A DNA stretch of 64,000 bases from Nepenthes gracilis (taxonomy: Eukaryota > Streptophyta > Magnoliopsida > Caryophyllales > Nepenthaceae), in assembly GCA_033239525.1 (NCBI GenBank), contig BSYO01000014.1:8059154-8123153 (forward strand), read 5' to 3'. This document shows positions 39,331 through 50,499 of this stretch, piece after piece. A program made the translations under genes and the position numbers. The notes under the pieces are model-generated. The model ran no database searches. It was not told where the DNA came from and saw only the letters and a list, made by a program, of their open reading frames with translations. Each line of letters starts with the position of its first letter. Within the stretch, counting starts at the first letter, position 1.

Positions 39331-40772
39331 AGTGGTTTTAGAATACAATGATGATGAGGGTCAGTGGAGGGTGGTCCCAGCATTGTCGCCGGTCACAGCA
39401 ATAGCCATCTGACGATGGGATGGTAGCTCACTTGAGCACCATCGATGCTTTCTCCCTCTCTCCAGCGCGCCACATTATACAATCCACCAAAATCTTGCTT
39501 GGACACCTCAAGATCGCTACATGCAAGCACAACACAGGCATCCTCAAAGAGGAATAAAAGATTTACTTGCCTTGATTTGTAGATTTTCCTTCGGTGCAGG
39601 CGACAGCGCGACGGTGGGTCTCGTGCCTAATGACTTCACGATTTCTCTCCTCTTTATGTTGCGGCACAAAATCGAGGGGGAAATGTGGAGAAGGTTTCAC
39701 TAGTGTCAGATCAAGGCATCGCCTCCTCCGGCGACTGTAAACGACGCCGTTCTGCACGTTGCTCTTCTTCCTTCTCTTCCATTTTTCTTTCTTTTTTCTT
39801 TCCCTTCTTTTCTGCTTTGATGCTTTCCTACCCGACTACTTTTCATTAGTTTTTTTCTTTTTTTTTATGTTAGAGGCAGCTGGCGCAGGTTTGACTAAGT
39901 CAAATCGACTGTGGGGCCAAATCTGGGCTCTTTTGCACTTTATATATATATATATAAAATAATAATAATAATTATTATTATTATATTATGTTAATAAGAA
40001 CGGCATGCTTTCTAAATGGACATTCCATCCGACCCCACCTTATGAACTCCACAAGGGCGTTCTTACCCTCTGTCTCACTGCAAGTCGAGTGCCAACGTAG
40101 TCTAACGAGACCATTAGGGCCTAATATTGATCAGAGTGGAATATCGGATGAGAACTTTTGGCATAGGATGATTTTTGATACTTCACAATGCTTTTCTTCA
40201 GCAAATGGCCTCTTGTCATCTTATGACCTGATAGGCCCTTCAATCGCAGTCAAGTCTTGTCTCCCGTAACCATTCTGACAGCGAGATTTGTTCGGTCATT
40301 AATTCTTTTTAGTAGGGTGGCCTATTTTTCTAATTCTTCCCTTTGGGTGTCAGAGACTAGTAATGGAGGGCAATCCCTTAGCATGGCATAGGGAAGCCCT
40401 CAACATGGTGTCTTTTGATTGGCCCTACTGTGTCCTCACGCCAGGCTTTTTGCTCCAGCAAGATGACTCACGAATAAAGGTTCGGACAGTAGATTATCCT
40501 GGAATGGATGTTGCCCCTCTGGGCTTTCATCCTTCAATCTGAGACCTAGTCACCCTTCTAACCGATCGTTAAAGTCGACTTGGATTTGGATATTAGGCCT
40601 ATATGTTTTCTAGGCCCGACATTTTCTTCATTTTTTCTTGAAGTCACAGCATGAGTTGTTGAAGAAAGAGCCCCCAGTGTTGCGCAAAAAGAGCCTGGAA
40701 TGGATGTATTGTACATTTGAGTATTGATCTATTTTATAAAATTGTCTGCGAGGTTTCATTCATGGCTATTTG
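39331..40772. other. Unassigned stretch with two unrecognised small ORFs, ends at gap
   Basis: Includes a palindromic (AAT)n(ATT)n run at about 39958-39987. A 93-codon plus-strand frame at 39988-40269 and a 59-codon frame at 40363-40542 (starts MEGNPLAWHREALN) are open, but I recognise neither. They may be relics of a transposon ORF or of an exon cut by the gap. Confidence 0.35.
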
Positions 40773-40872
40773 NNNNNNNNNNNNNNNNNNNNNNNNNNNN
40801 NNNNNNNNNNNNNNNNNNNNNNNNNNNNNNNNNNNNNNNNNNNNNNNNNNNNNNNNNNNNNNNNNNNNNNNN
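40773..40872. other. Assembly gap of exactly 100 N
   Basis: Exactly 100 unknown bases, the usual placeholder for a scaffold join of unknown size. Features on the two sides should not be assumed adjacent. Confidence 0.98.
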
Positions 40873-41919
40873 ACTTGTTAAAATAAACTTTCATGTGTGA
40901 TTTAAATATTATAAGATGCCATGTTTTCAGCCGTGTTGCTAGGTATGGTAATGCATGATCATATATTTTGAGTTTTTACTCACATATATGAACTATTAAC
41001 AAAATATTGCCTATATCATTTGATATTTCTGTTTCCATCGAGGTTATTTGAAGAGGTTGTTATTAGAGGTCGCCATCCCAATTGGCCATCAAGTGGAACA
41101 TCTAAAATTGTGATACCCACAATGTGATAGTTCATTCTCGGTTAGAATAGTTATTTTGGATACAAATCAAACATTTATCTGCACCTCATTTCTCGTAATA
41201 TTTATTCATATGTTATTAATGTATATTATATTTCTACCTTATTTTTGCAAAGACATCCAATCAAACAACTGATAAATTTTACCTCATCCTAGTTGTACGA
41301 GGAACAACTATTCCTTCTAAAAATTTCGTTTTAGAAATAAGAATAAATTTTCCACTTGACTAGCGATTGGAGCGGATCAATGTTGGCTAGCCGGAAGCAT
41401 ATATTCCTCTATAGAAGCTTTTTCTCCCAGTTCGGTAATCTATGATAGCTTTCCATATTCAATACCACCAATAGAGGCTAAAATCGGCAGCAGATTATTA
41501 TTAGTATTTTTTTTTTTTTTGGTTGGTGTGTGGCTTATCTTAAAAGAACATAGTACAAGCAAAATTTGGTATGTAAGTTTTAATTTGGTACTCCTTGAAT
41601 ATTTATCGATCATTCCTACTCCTTGAATATTTATAGCTTTATATAAAAAAACTTTGGTATATAAGTTTTAATTTATCGATCATATTACATGCAAAACTAT
41701 ATGCAAAAACCTTTTAACCGTCTCCATGTTCATCGGAGAAAGGCCATTCCAACCAACTACAAAAAAAAAAAAAAAAAAAGAGCCAAAATGTCAGGTTCTT
41801 TATTAGAAACATTTGCTCAAAAAAGTATAAATATCAATACTCAGTAGACATTTTAGAATTTAGATATCAAATGGATTCAGGCTAATTTAACATTGCCACT
41901 GTTAATAAGACTAGTAATA
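40873..41919. other. AT-rich intergenic DNA
   Basis: No ORF or TE signature. A short direct duplication (TACTCCTTGAATATTTAT) lies near 41590-41635, and poly-A/poly-T runs are present. Confidence 0.5.
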
Positions 41920-43012
41920 ACATTTGATGGATCCAGTAACCATGGGCCCAAGAGGTCAGACCCCATAGTAGGCCCACAATCCAACATCATTTTTTGAAAG
42001 TGAAGAGTCCCACATTACTTTTACAAAATGAGCACATTGTGGAACAAACTATAAAGTTAGGCTTCCTCAAACGTGGAAGAACAAGCTTGAAAAAACTCAA
42101 AATGTTCCATGAGGCTCCAGATAGATTGGAGAATGATATAACCGTTGCTAGCCAATCTCCAACAAAAGTGGGATGGCGGCCTCAGAGAAGGGCGTAGTCG
42201 TTGTTAGCCAATATCCAACTAGATCGGGCTGGTGGCCCGGAGGCCGCCAGCCCTTTTCTCTCCATGAGGCCATCAGCCCTCGCCAGCCAAGGGGACGTCA
42301 GCCGTCCGCCGGTCCAGAGACCAGTAGTGTGACGGACCGGACATATTCCACCGCAAGCGACCGTCCGTCGATCGAAACCGGTATAAACTCTGGTTAAAAA
42401 GGGTGGACTCAAAAATTTTTTTCTTTCTTTTATATAAATTTTACATCGCGTGCACAGGATCGCATAAGGCCCAACTTCATGAGTTGGAGGCCAAGGGTCG
42501 TGGTTTCTCTCTTGACTGGCCAAGACGAGGTTGGTCGGTCATGAAGGTCCTGAGGACAAACTGAGATGCCATTAGGAATCACAAATTACTCAAACCATAA
42601 CAGCGTACGAAAGAAAACTAATATTCATTAACTTTTAGCAACATAAGTAATTTACAAATCGTTCTAAAAACATCAAAAGTGAAAACATCAATTTTGCTTC
42701 TTCGCTGCTTAAGTTCTGGTTGACTATCCTACCTATTTAGTCCTTTGGACCTCATTCTTTCTCGTCCGGCATAAACTCATCGCCACTGTCATTTGAAAAA
42801 TAGAAGGGGTGAGCTAGGGAGCCCAGTAAGGTACTCATGCGTAAATCATGCATAGTCATGAACAGTGAACAGACAGAATGCAATAGAGGCATATATGCAT
42901 GCGGTTTCATAAAACATGGCCAGAGTCAATGCAAACAGATTCCAAAGTCATTTTCATGCGATTTGATTCCCAAAAACATACTTAAGTTTCCAAATTCTTT
43001 TCTGTCAAAAAT

Positions 43013-43270
43013 CGGCTACATTTAAGGTCTGCAGCTACTCGACCATCATCTCAATAACGGCTACATTTAAGGTCTGCAGCTACTCGACCCTCAGAATCAT
43101 ATAATGCTAACTTTAAGGTTCGTAGTCATGACCCAATCAAACGACTACATTTAAGGTCTGCAACTATTCGACCATCATATCTCAATAACGGCTACATTTA
43201 AGGTCTGCAGCTACTCGACCATCATATCTCAATAACGGCTACATTTAAGGCACATGACTACTCGGCCATC
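43013..43270 (-). repeat. 47-bp tandem array in solo LTR
   Basis: About five units of roughly 47 bp with the core GGCTACATTTAAGGTCTGCA. It starts 685 bp from the LTR 3' end, the same distance at which hairpin H1 is found in other LTRs, and H1 itself is not recognisable in this LTR. Confidence 0.75.
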
Positions 43271-43309
43271 AAACACTTAGTTCCATGAATCATGCTTTTG
43301 AAAATCAAG

Positions 43310-43640
43310 TCAAATATGCACTTAACAGAAGGTCTTTTTAACAAAGTCGGAGTTCTTTCTAACAAGACCGAAGTTCTTTTTGTAAAAGGCAGGAGTTCTT
43401 TTAAACAAAAGGCGGAGTCCTTTTTAACAAAAGCTGAAGTCCTTTTTGACAGAGGCCGGAGTTCATTTTAACCAAAAGCCGGAGTTCAAAAGCCAGAATT
43501 CTTTTTCTCAAAAAGTCGGAGTTCAAAAAGCCGGTGTCGAATGCAGAAGGCCAAGTTCAATTATACACAAAATGCCAAGTTCATTTAACATACTGGAAGC
43601 CGAATTCATTTTTTATATAGGAAACCGAATTCAGTTTTCA
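43310..43640 (-). repeat. CCGGAGTTC minisatellite in solo LTR
   Basis: About a dozen units of 22-27 bp such as AAAGCCGGAGTTCTTTTT, the same kind of array as 34580-35330. Confidence 0.8.
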
Positions 43641-43730
43641 TTTTGCAATGCAGAAGGTCGATGTTTAATGCAGAATGCAGGCACTTTAAAACAAAGTACA
43701 CTTGCAGTAAAACATGAACCTTAAAATAGA

Positions 43731-44190
43731 GGATGAACTTCAAAACAGAGTACACTTGCAGTATTCTTAAAAATAGAACTTTAAAGAGCAACGTCCAAAG
43801 TAACTTGCATTTCAAACATGAGCTTTAAAAACAGGGAGCACAATTGTAGTATTCTTAAAAACAGAATTCAAAGAGCAGCGTCCGAAGTAACTTGCATTTC
43901 AAACATGAGCTTTAAAAACAGGGAGTACACTTGCAGTATTCTTAAAAATAGAATTCAAAGAGCAACGTCCGAAGTAACTTGCATTTCAAACATGAGCTTT
44001 AAAAACAGGGAGTACACTTGCAGTATTCTTAAAAACAGAATTCAAAGAGCAGCGTCCGAAGAACTTGCATTTCAAACATGAGCTTTAAAAACAGGGAGTA
44101 CACTTGCAGTATTCTTAAAAACATAATTCAAAGAGCAGCGTCCGAAGTAACTTGCATTTCAAACATGAGCTTTAAAAACAGGGAGTATAC
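43731..44190 (-). repeat. 87-bp tandem array in solo LTR
   Basis: The landmark 'catgagctttaaaaacaggg' recurs with its ATG at 43818, 43905, 43992, 44078 and 44165 (spacing 87, 87, 86, 87). A single-copy relative is present in the chromovirus LTRs near 6130-6250 and 13870-14000. Confidence 0.9.
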
Positions 44191-44537
44191 TTGCCTGGAT
44201 TGGATCTATGAACCCCTTAATTTTGGCTCAAAATTCTTAACCCCTTAATTTACAAATTCTTAATTTTGCTTAGCTTTCTATCGCAACTCATGGGGAGGGT
44301 CATTACTTGGGGTTGGTGGTAGTAGGTAGGGTAGGTCAACTGCTTATACTTCTTTGCTTGTTCCCCTTGCCTTTCTGGAAGGTCAGCGGAACGGTTGAGA
44401 GTAGGTTACCTACTCAGCATGGTCTTCCAGACTTTAATTTAGTCACCTCCAATCAATCGGGCAGTCAACATTTTCTAGATTTGTCTTCACATTTTCCGGT
44501 CTCCTTCTCACCTCCACGTTTTTCCTTCATCCTTTTC

Positions 44538-44965
44538 GGTCAACATGCGTTGACCGGATTACACTTCTCTCCTCACTCCGGCCATTATTCTTTCTCTAAC
44601 TACTCCGTCCATCATGCCTTGGCCATCAATCAATCATCAACTTTGGCTTCCATTTTTTCATCAATTTCGGATTTCTTCTCCCGGCACCCACAATTCTACT
44701 CTGGCCTCATCATCACACAAAGTCACTCCAGCCTTCAAGGCCACTTCGGCCTCATTTCACACAATGCACTCCGGCTTCAAGGCCACTTCGGCCTCCTCAT
44801 TATTTTTGGTCAACTAGCGTTGACCGGTTATGTCTCATTTTTCTCTTCATGCTTTCCGGTCAACATGCGTTGACCGGATTTTGCCTCCTCCTCATGCTTT
44901 CTGGTCAACATGTGTTGACCGGATTACATTTTCCCTTCATACTTTCCGGTCAACATGCGTTGACC
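44538..44965 (-). promoter_or_regulatory. Five repeated W-box-like palindromes in U3
   Basis: GGTCAACATGCGTTGACC at 44538, 44858 and 44948, with variants at 44808 (TAGC centre) and 44903 (TGTG centre). Each has two inverted TTGACC cores, the W-box bound by WRKY factors. They lie in the first 500 bp of the LTR, where enhancers are expected. Confidence 0.5.
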
Positions 44966-45239
44966 GGGTAACCTTCGATTCCCCTTGACTCCTTGATTGG
45001 GATTTTCTATGTCTTAGAATCTGGGCCGTTACAAGTAGCCATTCGCCACCAGAAGGCTCTCAACTCTCCGCCCATCTGAAGGCCAACAACCTTCCACCAC
45101 TAGGAGGCTTTTAGCTCTCCTCCCGTCCGGAGGCTATCTGCCATCTGCTGCCAAGAGGCTCTTAACCCTCCTTCCTTCCGGAGGCCATCAGCCTTCCGCC
45201 ATCAAGGGGATCTCAGCCCTTTGCCCCAAAAACAAGAGC

Positions 45240-45930
45240 TCTCCGTCCCATGAGCTCTCCTCCCAGAGCTAGGAGCACTCCATCTCGGGAACCCTTCGTC
45301 TCAGGAGCACTCCGTCTCGGAGTCAGAAGTCCTTCGTCCTAGGAACCCTCCGTCCCGAAGTCAGGAGACCTCCGCCCCAGGAGCCCTCTGTCCCGAAGCC
45401 AGGAGCCCTCCATCCTAGGAGCCCTCCTTCTAGGAGCCACGAGCACTCCAACTCGAAGCCACGAGCCCTCCGTCCTGGAGTCAGAAGCTTGCTGTCCAAG
45501 AGTCAACCTTCTGCTTAAGTAACCAAGATGTTGACATACCAGTGCAGCTTAGTCCTTCTCCTCTAAGTCGCCTTCCGCAAGCCCATCTCTAAGCTGCCAT
45601 CTGCCGAGCGCATCTCTAAGCCGCCCTCTGCCAGGTATGCCTTGAAGCCACCCTCAGCGGACGCACATTAAAGCTACTCTTCTATCGAGCGCACTTCTAA
45701 GCCGCTCTCCGCAAACACACCTCAAAGCCGCCATCTGCCGGGCGTAGCTCTAAGCTGCCATCCGCGGGCGCACCTCTAAACTACCCCTCTATCGGGTGCA
45801 TCTCTAAGCAGCCCTTTGCAGGCGCACCTCAAAGCCGCCTCTCTTCCAGGCATACCTCTAAGCTGCCCCTTTACCAAGCATACCTCTAAGCCGCCCTCTA
45901 AGGCGCACCTCTAAGTCATCTCTCTATCGG
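45240..45930 (+). repeat. Degenerate tandem repeats inside the Tat-type solo LTR
   Basis: 45240-45500 repeats a GGAGCCCTCCGTC-like motif; 45560-45930 repeats a 28-32 bp TAAGCCGCCCTCTGCCGGGCG-like unit (core AAGCCGCCCTCTGCC). Both are imperfect and non-coding. Confidence 0.65.
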
Positions 45931-46198
45931 GTGCATCCAAACGCTCCACCACTATATGTACATATGCATCCTCCTAACATTTTTTCTATTCTTTGAAAAA
46001 GATTTCTAATTTGAGTATCGAATGATATACGGTGGGAGCAATTCTCACCATCCTCTATCCTCCTATTTGTAATTTATGCTGTGTAGGTTCCAGTTTAATA
46101 GCGACGGAGACCGAACCTGCTCCAATTCGACTAACAAAGGATGAATAGAAGGCCCTCTAATCTGTACACAACCTGAGAATTAGGGATGCATAAACATT

Positions 46199-47243
46199 TT
46201 GAAATATAAACATACAGATTTATGATGTTATGGAAGCCATAACATCAGTCAATATCCGAAATTGGGAAGGATACATTATTGTCATGATCATGACACATGA
46301 TTCAGTATGAAATAGAAACTTTTTTTTCACAAAAATATTTAGAAATTCTTAGTCATAATGAAGTTAGGATCCTCCAACGGAGTCTTCATTCACATATAAA
46401 AGTCCAAAGCCAACTAAGCATTACTTTTTAAGGATAAAGAGAAAAAATTTAAAAGAGATAAAAAAAAAAAAAAAAAAAGTTCAATGCATCAAGCCTTTTT
46501 TATAGCAGGATTCAAAGAAAAAGATTAAATTATTTTTTAGTTTATTTTATGTGGTCTTACCTTATATTGTATAAGAATCTATTTTGATGATTCGAATATA
46601 TAATTACAGGTCACATGATGATAACTGTACCATTATACTACAAAACCAGTTGAAGAAGAGAAAGGGTCAAGGAAGCAGTATAAGGAAAAATCATGCTCAA
46701 TTTATATGCATTCTCAAAGCCAAACTACTGCCTATAGTGGCCAAAGTTTTTAATGACATAGAAGGAAAAATCTCCAGGCATTCATATTTCATCTTAAGTC
46801 AATTTCCAAGCAGAGAGAACATGAACACCACACACGTTTGTCAAACTAGGTTGTGATAATCACATACGTTCAGTGGATAAGGTTCAAGCTGTATTATAGG
46901 CTTCTATAGAATGTGATTATTACAATCACTAACTACCATATGAAGTCATTTGACATAACATCACCATATAATGCCCAATCAATGACAGTCTACTTCTCAG
47001 TCTTCGCCTTTTTATCTATCAACCTTAGATGTGCATTTGCCTCTTCCATGCCCACTCATGGATGCCAAGAACATAACTTGCTCAAATTGTGGCAGATATA
47101 AAATGTTGTAATGATTATCTTTCTCCGCATTTAACCATCTCAATCCCCATGGACCTCATGAACTGGATTGTTCTTTCTCAATAAAAATATTCCCCCACTA
47201 GCGAGCAAACTTGCCATCGGCTTGGTTACCACTTATTCCTTGA
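46199..47243. other. AT-rich intergenic DNA with a perfect hairpin
   Basis: No gene recognised. 46223-46247 is a perfect inverted repeat: TGATGTTATGG, loop AAG, CCATAACATCA. An open frame at 46584-46856 matches nothing I recognise. Confidence 0.5.
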
Positions 47244-48082
47244 TGTTGGGTTATAAGTCATTCTTGTGTGGGCTTGTACCCAATTGATAGGATGCCTAGC
47301 AGATTTGGACGGTGACACACACAGGTTATATTGAGGTGGAGTACTATTTTGTTCACGCACACGGAGAAGCGGTCAAAAGGCAACCATATTGAAGCCGATG
47401 ACGACCAGGCAATGCCGATGCTGAAGGGGTGATCGATCAGTTTGGCAAAGACCAAGGAGGCTAACTGGACTAGCGAAGACCAGGGCGTCCAACAAGACTA
47501 CTTGGCCGAAGGGCGTCCAGCCAATCCGCCTAGCTGAAGGGTGACCAGCCTAATGTCGATTCTAAAGAGTGGCCGGACTGTTGAATCCAAGAGATGACCA
47601 AACTGTTGACTTTGAATAAAAACCAGACTTCTTATATTAAATGATGACCCGCTGCCGGTCCGAATGACCCACAATGAAAAAGCGCACGAAACTTCATTAA
47701 AGGTTTATAAAAGGAAGTGTGATTGCAAAAGAGATATAATACTTATAAAATTAGAGACCAATGAGTACCGCTAGTGAGAGAGTGAATAAAAGAGAGAATG
47801 AGAGTTTTCTTGCTCTGAAAATTTCTTCTGTATTCACTACTATTTAGGTCCATTTAATTCTTATATTTGAGGTTTGTGTAACTAATTTTATATAGTTAAG
47901 AGTTGTGGATATATAGTCTCATAATTTTTTTTTCTCTTATCCAGAAAAGAATTTTTTATGTAAAATTACTTATATCTTATTTCCTTATTTTGTGATTGTG
48001 GTTTGTCTGCTGTGTATTATTATCTTCGTCGTTTCATCTTTTCCTCTTGATTCATCTACATCGGTGGGAATATATCCCAATA
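47244..48082 (+). repeat. 5' LTR of the copia element
   Basis: Bounded by TGTTGGG at 47244 and its imperfect inverse CCCAATA at 48082. The 3' partner is not in the window, so the ends rest on the inverted termini and the adjacent primer binding site. Confidence 0.75.
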
Positions 48083-48083
48083 A

Positions 48084-48104
48084 GTGATATTAGAGATAGG
48101 TTGT
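48084..48104 (+). other. Primer binding site of the copia element
   Basis: GTGATATTAGAGATAGG, a mutated form of TGGTATCAGAGC (initiator tRNA-Met), next to the LTR end. Confidence 0.65.
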
Positions 48105-48960
48105 TTGTGCCAGTTATTAAGTTTTTACTTGAATCGATTGAGGTTGGAAATAAGATAATTTACTTAAACGGCACAAATTACTATATTTGGTAGAGTAAGA
48201 CGAAGGACTTGCTGTTTGTCAAGTCTATATACCTTTCGATATGTGCCACTCAAGCCCAAGGCTAAGTCAAAGGAGAATGGGGCTTTGAGTACAAGTAGGT
48301 TTGTGGCTATATTCGGCATTTTGTGGACAACAACATGTACAATTACATCCGGAATGAGACGAATATAAAGACACTATGGAAGAAGTTAAAAACCCTCTAT
48401 ACTTCTAAATATGGCAACAACATGCTGTTTCACTTGATAAAATTGATATAAATAAAGTACAAGGAGGGCACACCCATTTTTGACCACTTGAATGAGTTTT
48501 AAGGATGTGTGGTCTTGTTGAGCGACATGGGTATCAAGTTAAAAGATAAGTTATTGGGTTTATGGTTGTTGACAACCCTACTAGACTTCTTGGAGATAAT
48601 ACGAATCACCATTGTCAATACTATCCCAAATGATATAGTGACTCTGAAGATAGTAAAAGGAGTTGTACTACATGAGGAGATAAAACGTCAGTCATAAGGG
48701 TCCTCCTCTCCGTACTTTGAAGCGCTAGTTGTTGAGTCACGGGGGAGAAATAAAGGGCACGATCCTAAGTCCTGGTTGAGGTATCAGAACCTTGAATGCC
48801 ATCACTACAGAAAGAAGGGTCACATTAAGAAATACTATTATAAGTGGAAGCATGAGAATGTAGAAGGCAAGGCGAATAAAGCCGATAAGGCCAGAGACGA
48901 CGAGAGAGTCTCGATCATTACTGATGGTGACCTCTGGTTGGCATGTGAGGAGGACGAGGT
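48105..48960 (+). pseudogene. Copia gag
   Basis: Would form the particle shell. Translation has YLNGTNYYIW (N-terminal gag motif), LWKKLKTLYTSKYGNN, FDHLNEF and a degenerate zinc knuckle near 48795-48840 (CHHYRKKGHIKKYYY, missing two cysteines). Stops occur near 48194, 48449, 48500 and 48697. Confidence 0.8.
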
Positions 48961-48984
48961 GGTTGATTTGATCGAGCATGAGAT

Positions 48985-49630
48985 GTACTGGGTAGTGGAT
49001 ACTAGTGCATCACTCCATGCCATGTCATAGAGGGGACTCTTCACATCTTAAACTCCAGATGATTATAGAGTGTTAAGGATAGGTAATGAAAGGATGTCCT
49101 AGGTCGTTGGTAGAAGTGGTGTGTCCCTTATTACCAACAATGGAACTCGATTGTTGCTAAGAAATGTATGACATGCTCCGAACATTCAGATGAATTTGAT
49201 TTTAGTAGGTAGACTGGACAATGAAGGATTATGCAACATTTTTTGTGAAAGGTATGAAAATTGGCTAAAAGGTCTCTAGTAGTTGCCCAAGGAAGGAAGG
49301 TCTCTGGGTTGTATATGTAGCATGCCTTCGTCGTAGCCTGATAGGTAAATGTTGGGAGGTGTGAGAACTCCTCTGACTTGTGGCATCGTCGACTAAAGCA
49401 CATGAACAAGAAGGGATTGAACAATTTGGCTGGAAAGGATCTTCTCCGATGTATGAAAGAATCCAAATCAAAGACCTGTCCCCATTGCATGGCGAAAAAA
49501 TAGTGGTGAGTTTCGTTCCTTGGAAACCCGTCTATAAAGAGGATTGAACTCTTTAAGTTGGTACACATTGATGTATATGGTCCTTTCAAGAAGAAGTCAC
49601 TCGGAGGATCCGTGTACTTTATCACATTCA
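48985..49630 (+). pseudogene. Copia protease and pre-integrase region
   Basis: MYWVVDTSASLHAMS at 48985-49030 is the copia protease motif (usually WVLDSGASxH). The pre-integrase region follows with WHRRLKHMNKKGLNNL at about 49380-49430 and a CPHC pair near 49480. Confidence 0.75.
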
Positions 49631-50330
49631 TTGACGAATATTCAAAAAAGCTGTCAGTGTATCTGATGAAGGTAAAAGATCAAACCCTTGGTGTTTTTTA
49701 ACACTTTCATACCTTGGTGGAGAGATGGATGGGGAAGAAGTCGAAGTGCACCCAGAGTGATAAAGGTGATGAGTCCATCAAACCTTTTGATGCATACTGT
49801 TGCTCACATGGTATTCAGCATCAAAGAACCCCATCAAAAATACCATAGTTAAATGGAGTGGTTGACCGGATGAACAGGATATTGATAGAGAGAGTCCACT
49901 GTGTGCTCCCAGAGGCAAGACTCTCCGAATTGTTTTGGAGGGAAGCCTTAAAGGTCGTGGCCTATGTCATCAATCTGTCGCTGAGCAACCCATTAAATGG
50001 AGAAACTTCAGAAAATGTGTGGTCCAGTGGAAAGGTGTCCTACAACCACCTATGAGTGTTTGGGTGTAGGTCCTTTGTTCACATCTTGAAAGACGAGAGA
50101 ACGAAACTGGAGCCGAATACGAGGGAATGCATCTTCCTTGGCTATGGGGAAGACAAGTTGGGATATCGGCTCTATATCGAGTCGAGGGATGTAGTATTTG
50201 TGGAGGACGAAATGATCAAAGATATCGACAAGAAGGTGAAGGTTGTGTCCAACAGTGACAGCAATCTGGTTGGGAAGACAAATGTTGAGTTCATCCAACA
50301 AGCGTCGATCCATTAGGAGGCCGATGGTCA
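49540..50330 (+). pseudogene. Copia integrase core with altered catalytic residue
   Basis: VHIDVYGPFKKKSLGG and YFITFIDEYSKK hold the first acidic block; SDKGDE the second. The third block reads NGVVDRMNR where copia elements have NGVVERMNR, so the catalytic glutamate is an aspartate (about 49860). The C-terminal part has FGCRSFVHI and IFLGYGEDKLGYRLY. A stop follows HL at 50053. Confidence 0.8.
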
Positions 50331-50499
50331 ATGCATTACCAAAGAGGAAGGAGACCAAGAGACTCTTATACCCGATGGGGATGAGGATGATGCTATTTCT
50401 TGTGATATTGCCGAGCCGGCTAAGACTGTTAAACTTTGACGATCCTGGAGATATCAAAGGCCCTCTATTTGTTTATTGGCCGATAAGTATGTGTTTCTC

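Larger units (their letters stand above)
42328..45033 (-). mobile_element. Solo chromovirus LTR, minus orientation, perfect target duplication
   Basis: 2706 bp. The minus strand starts TGTAACGGCCCAG (45033) and ends at TGTGACGGACCGG (plus strand, 42328). Perfect AGTAG duplication at 42323-42327 and 45034-45038. It shares U3 features with 33658-36460 and 4302-6987. Confidence 0.92.
41925..46193 (+). mobile_element. Solo Tat-type LTR with a nested solo chromovirus LTR
   Basis: Starts TGATGGATCC and ends GGGATGCATAA; the expected terminal CA has become AA, by comparison with GAACGTATCA at 740. Perfect duplication ACATT at 41920-41924 and 46194-46198. The motif TTGAGTATCG near 46010 is the Tat LTR signature. 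Without the nested LTR and its duplication it is about 1.56 kb. There is no internal domain, so it is a solo LTR. Confidence 0.8.

Noticed and set aside
43818..44081. ORF encoding a 29-residue repeat protein
   Set aside because: The 87-bp DNA repeat is divisible by three, so an open repeat frame is expected by chance; it is inside a solo LTR and antisense to it.
46584..46856. 90-codon ORF in AT-rich DNA
   Set aside because: No recognisable motif, no splice context and no repeat family; length is within chance expectation.
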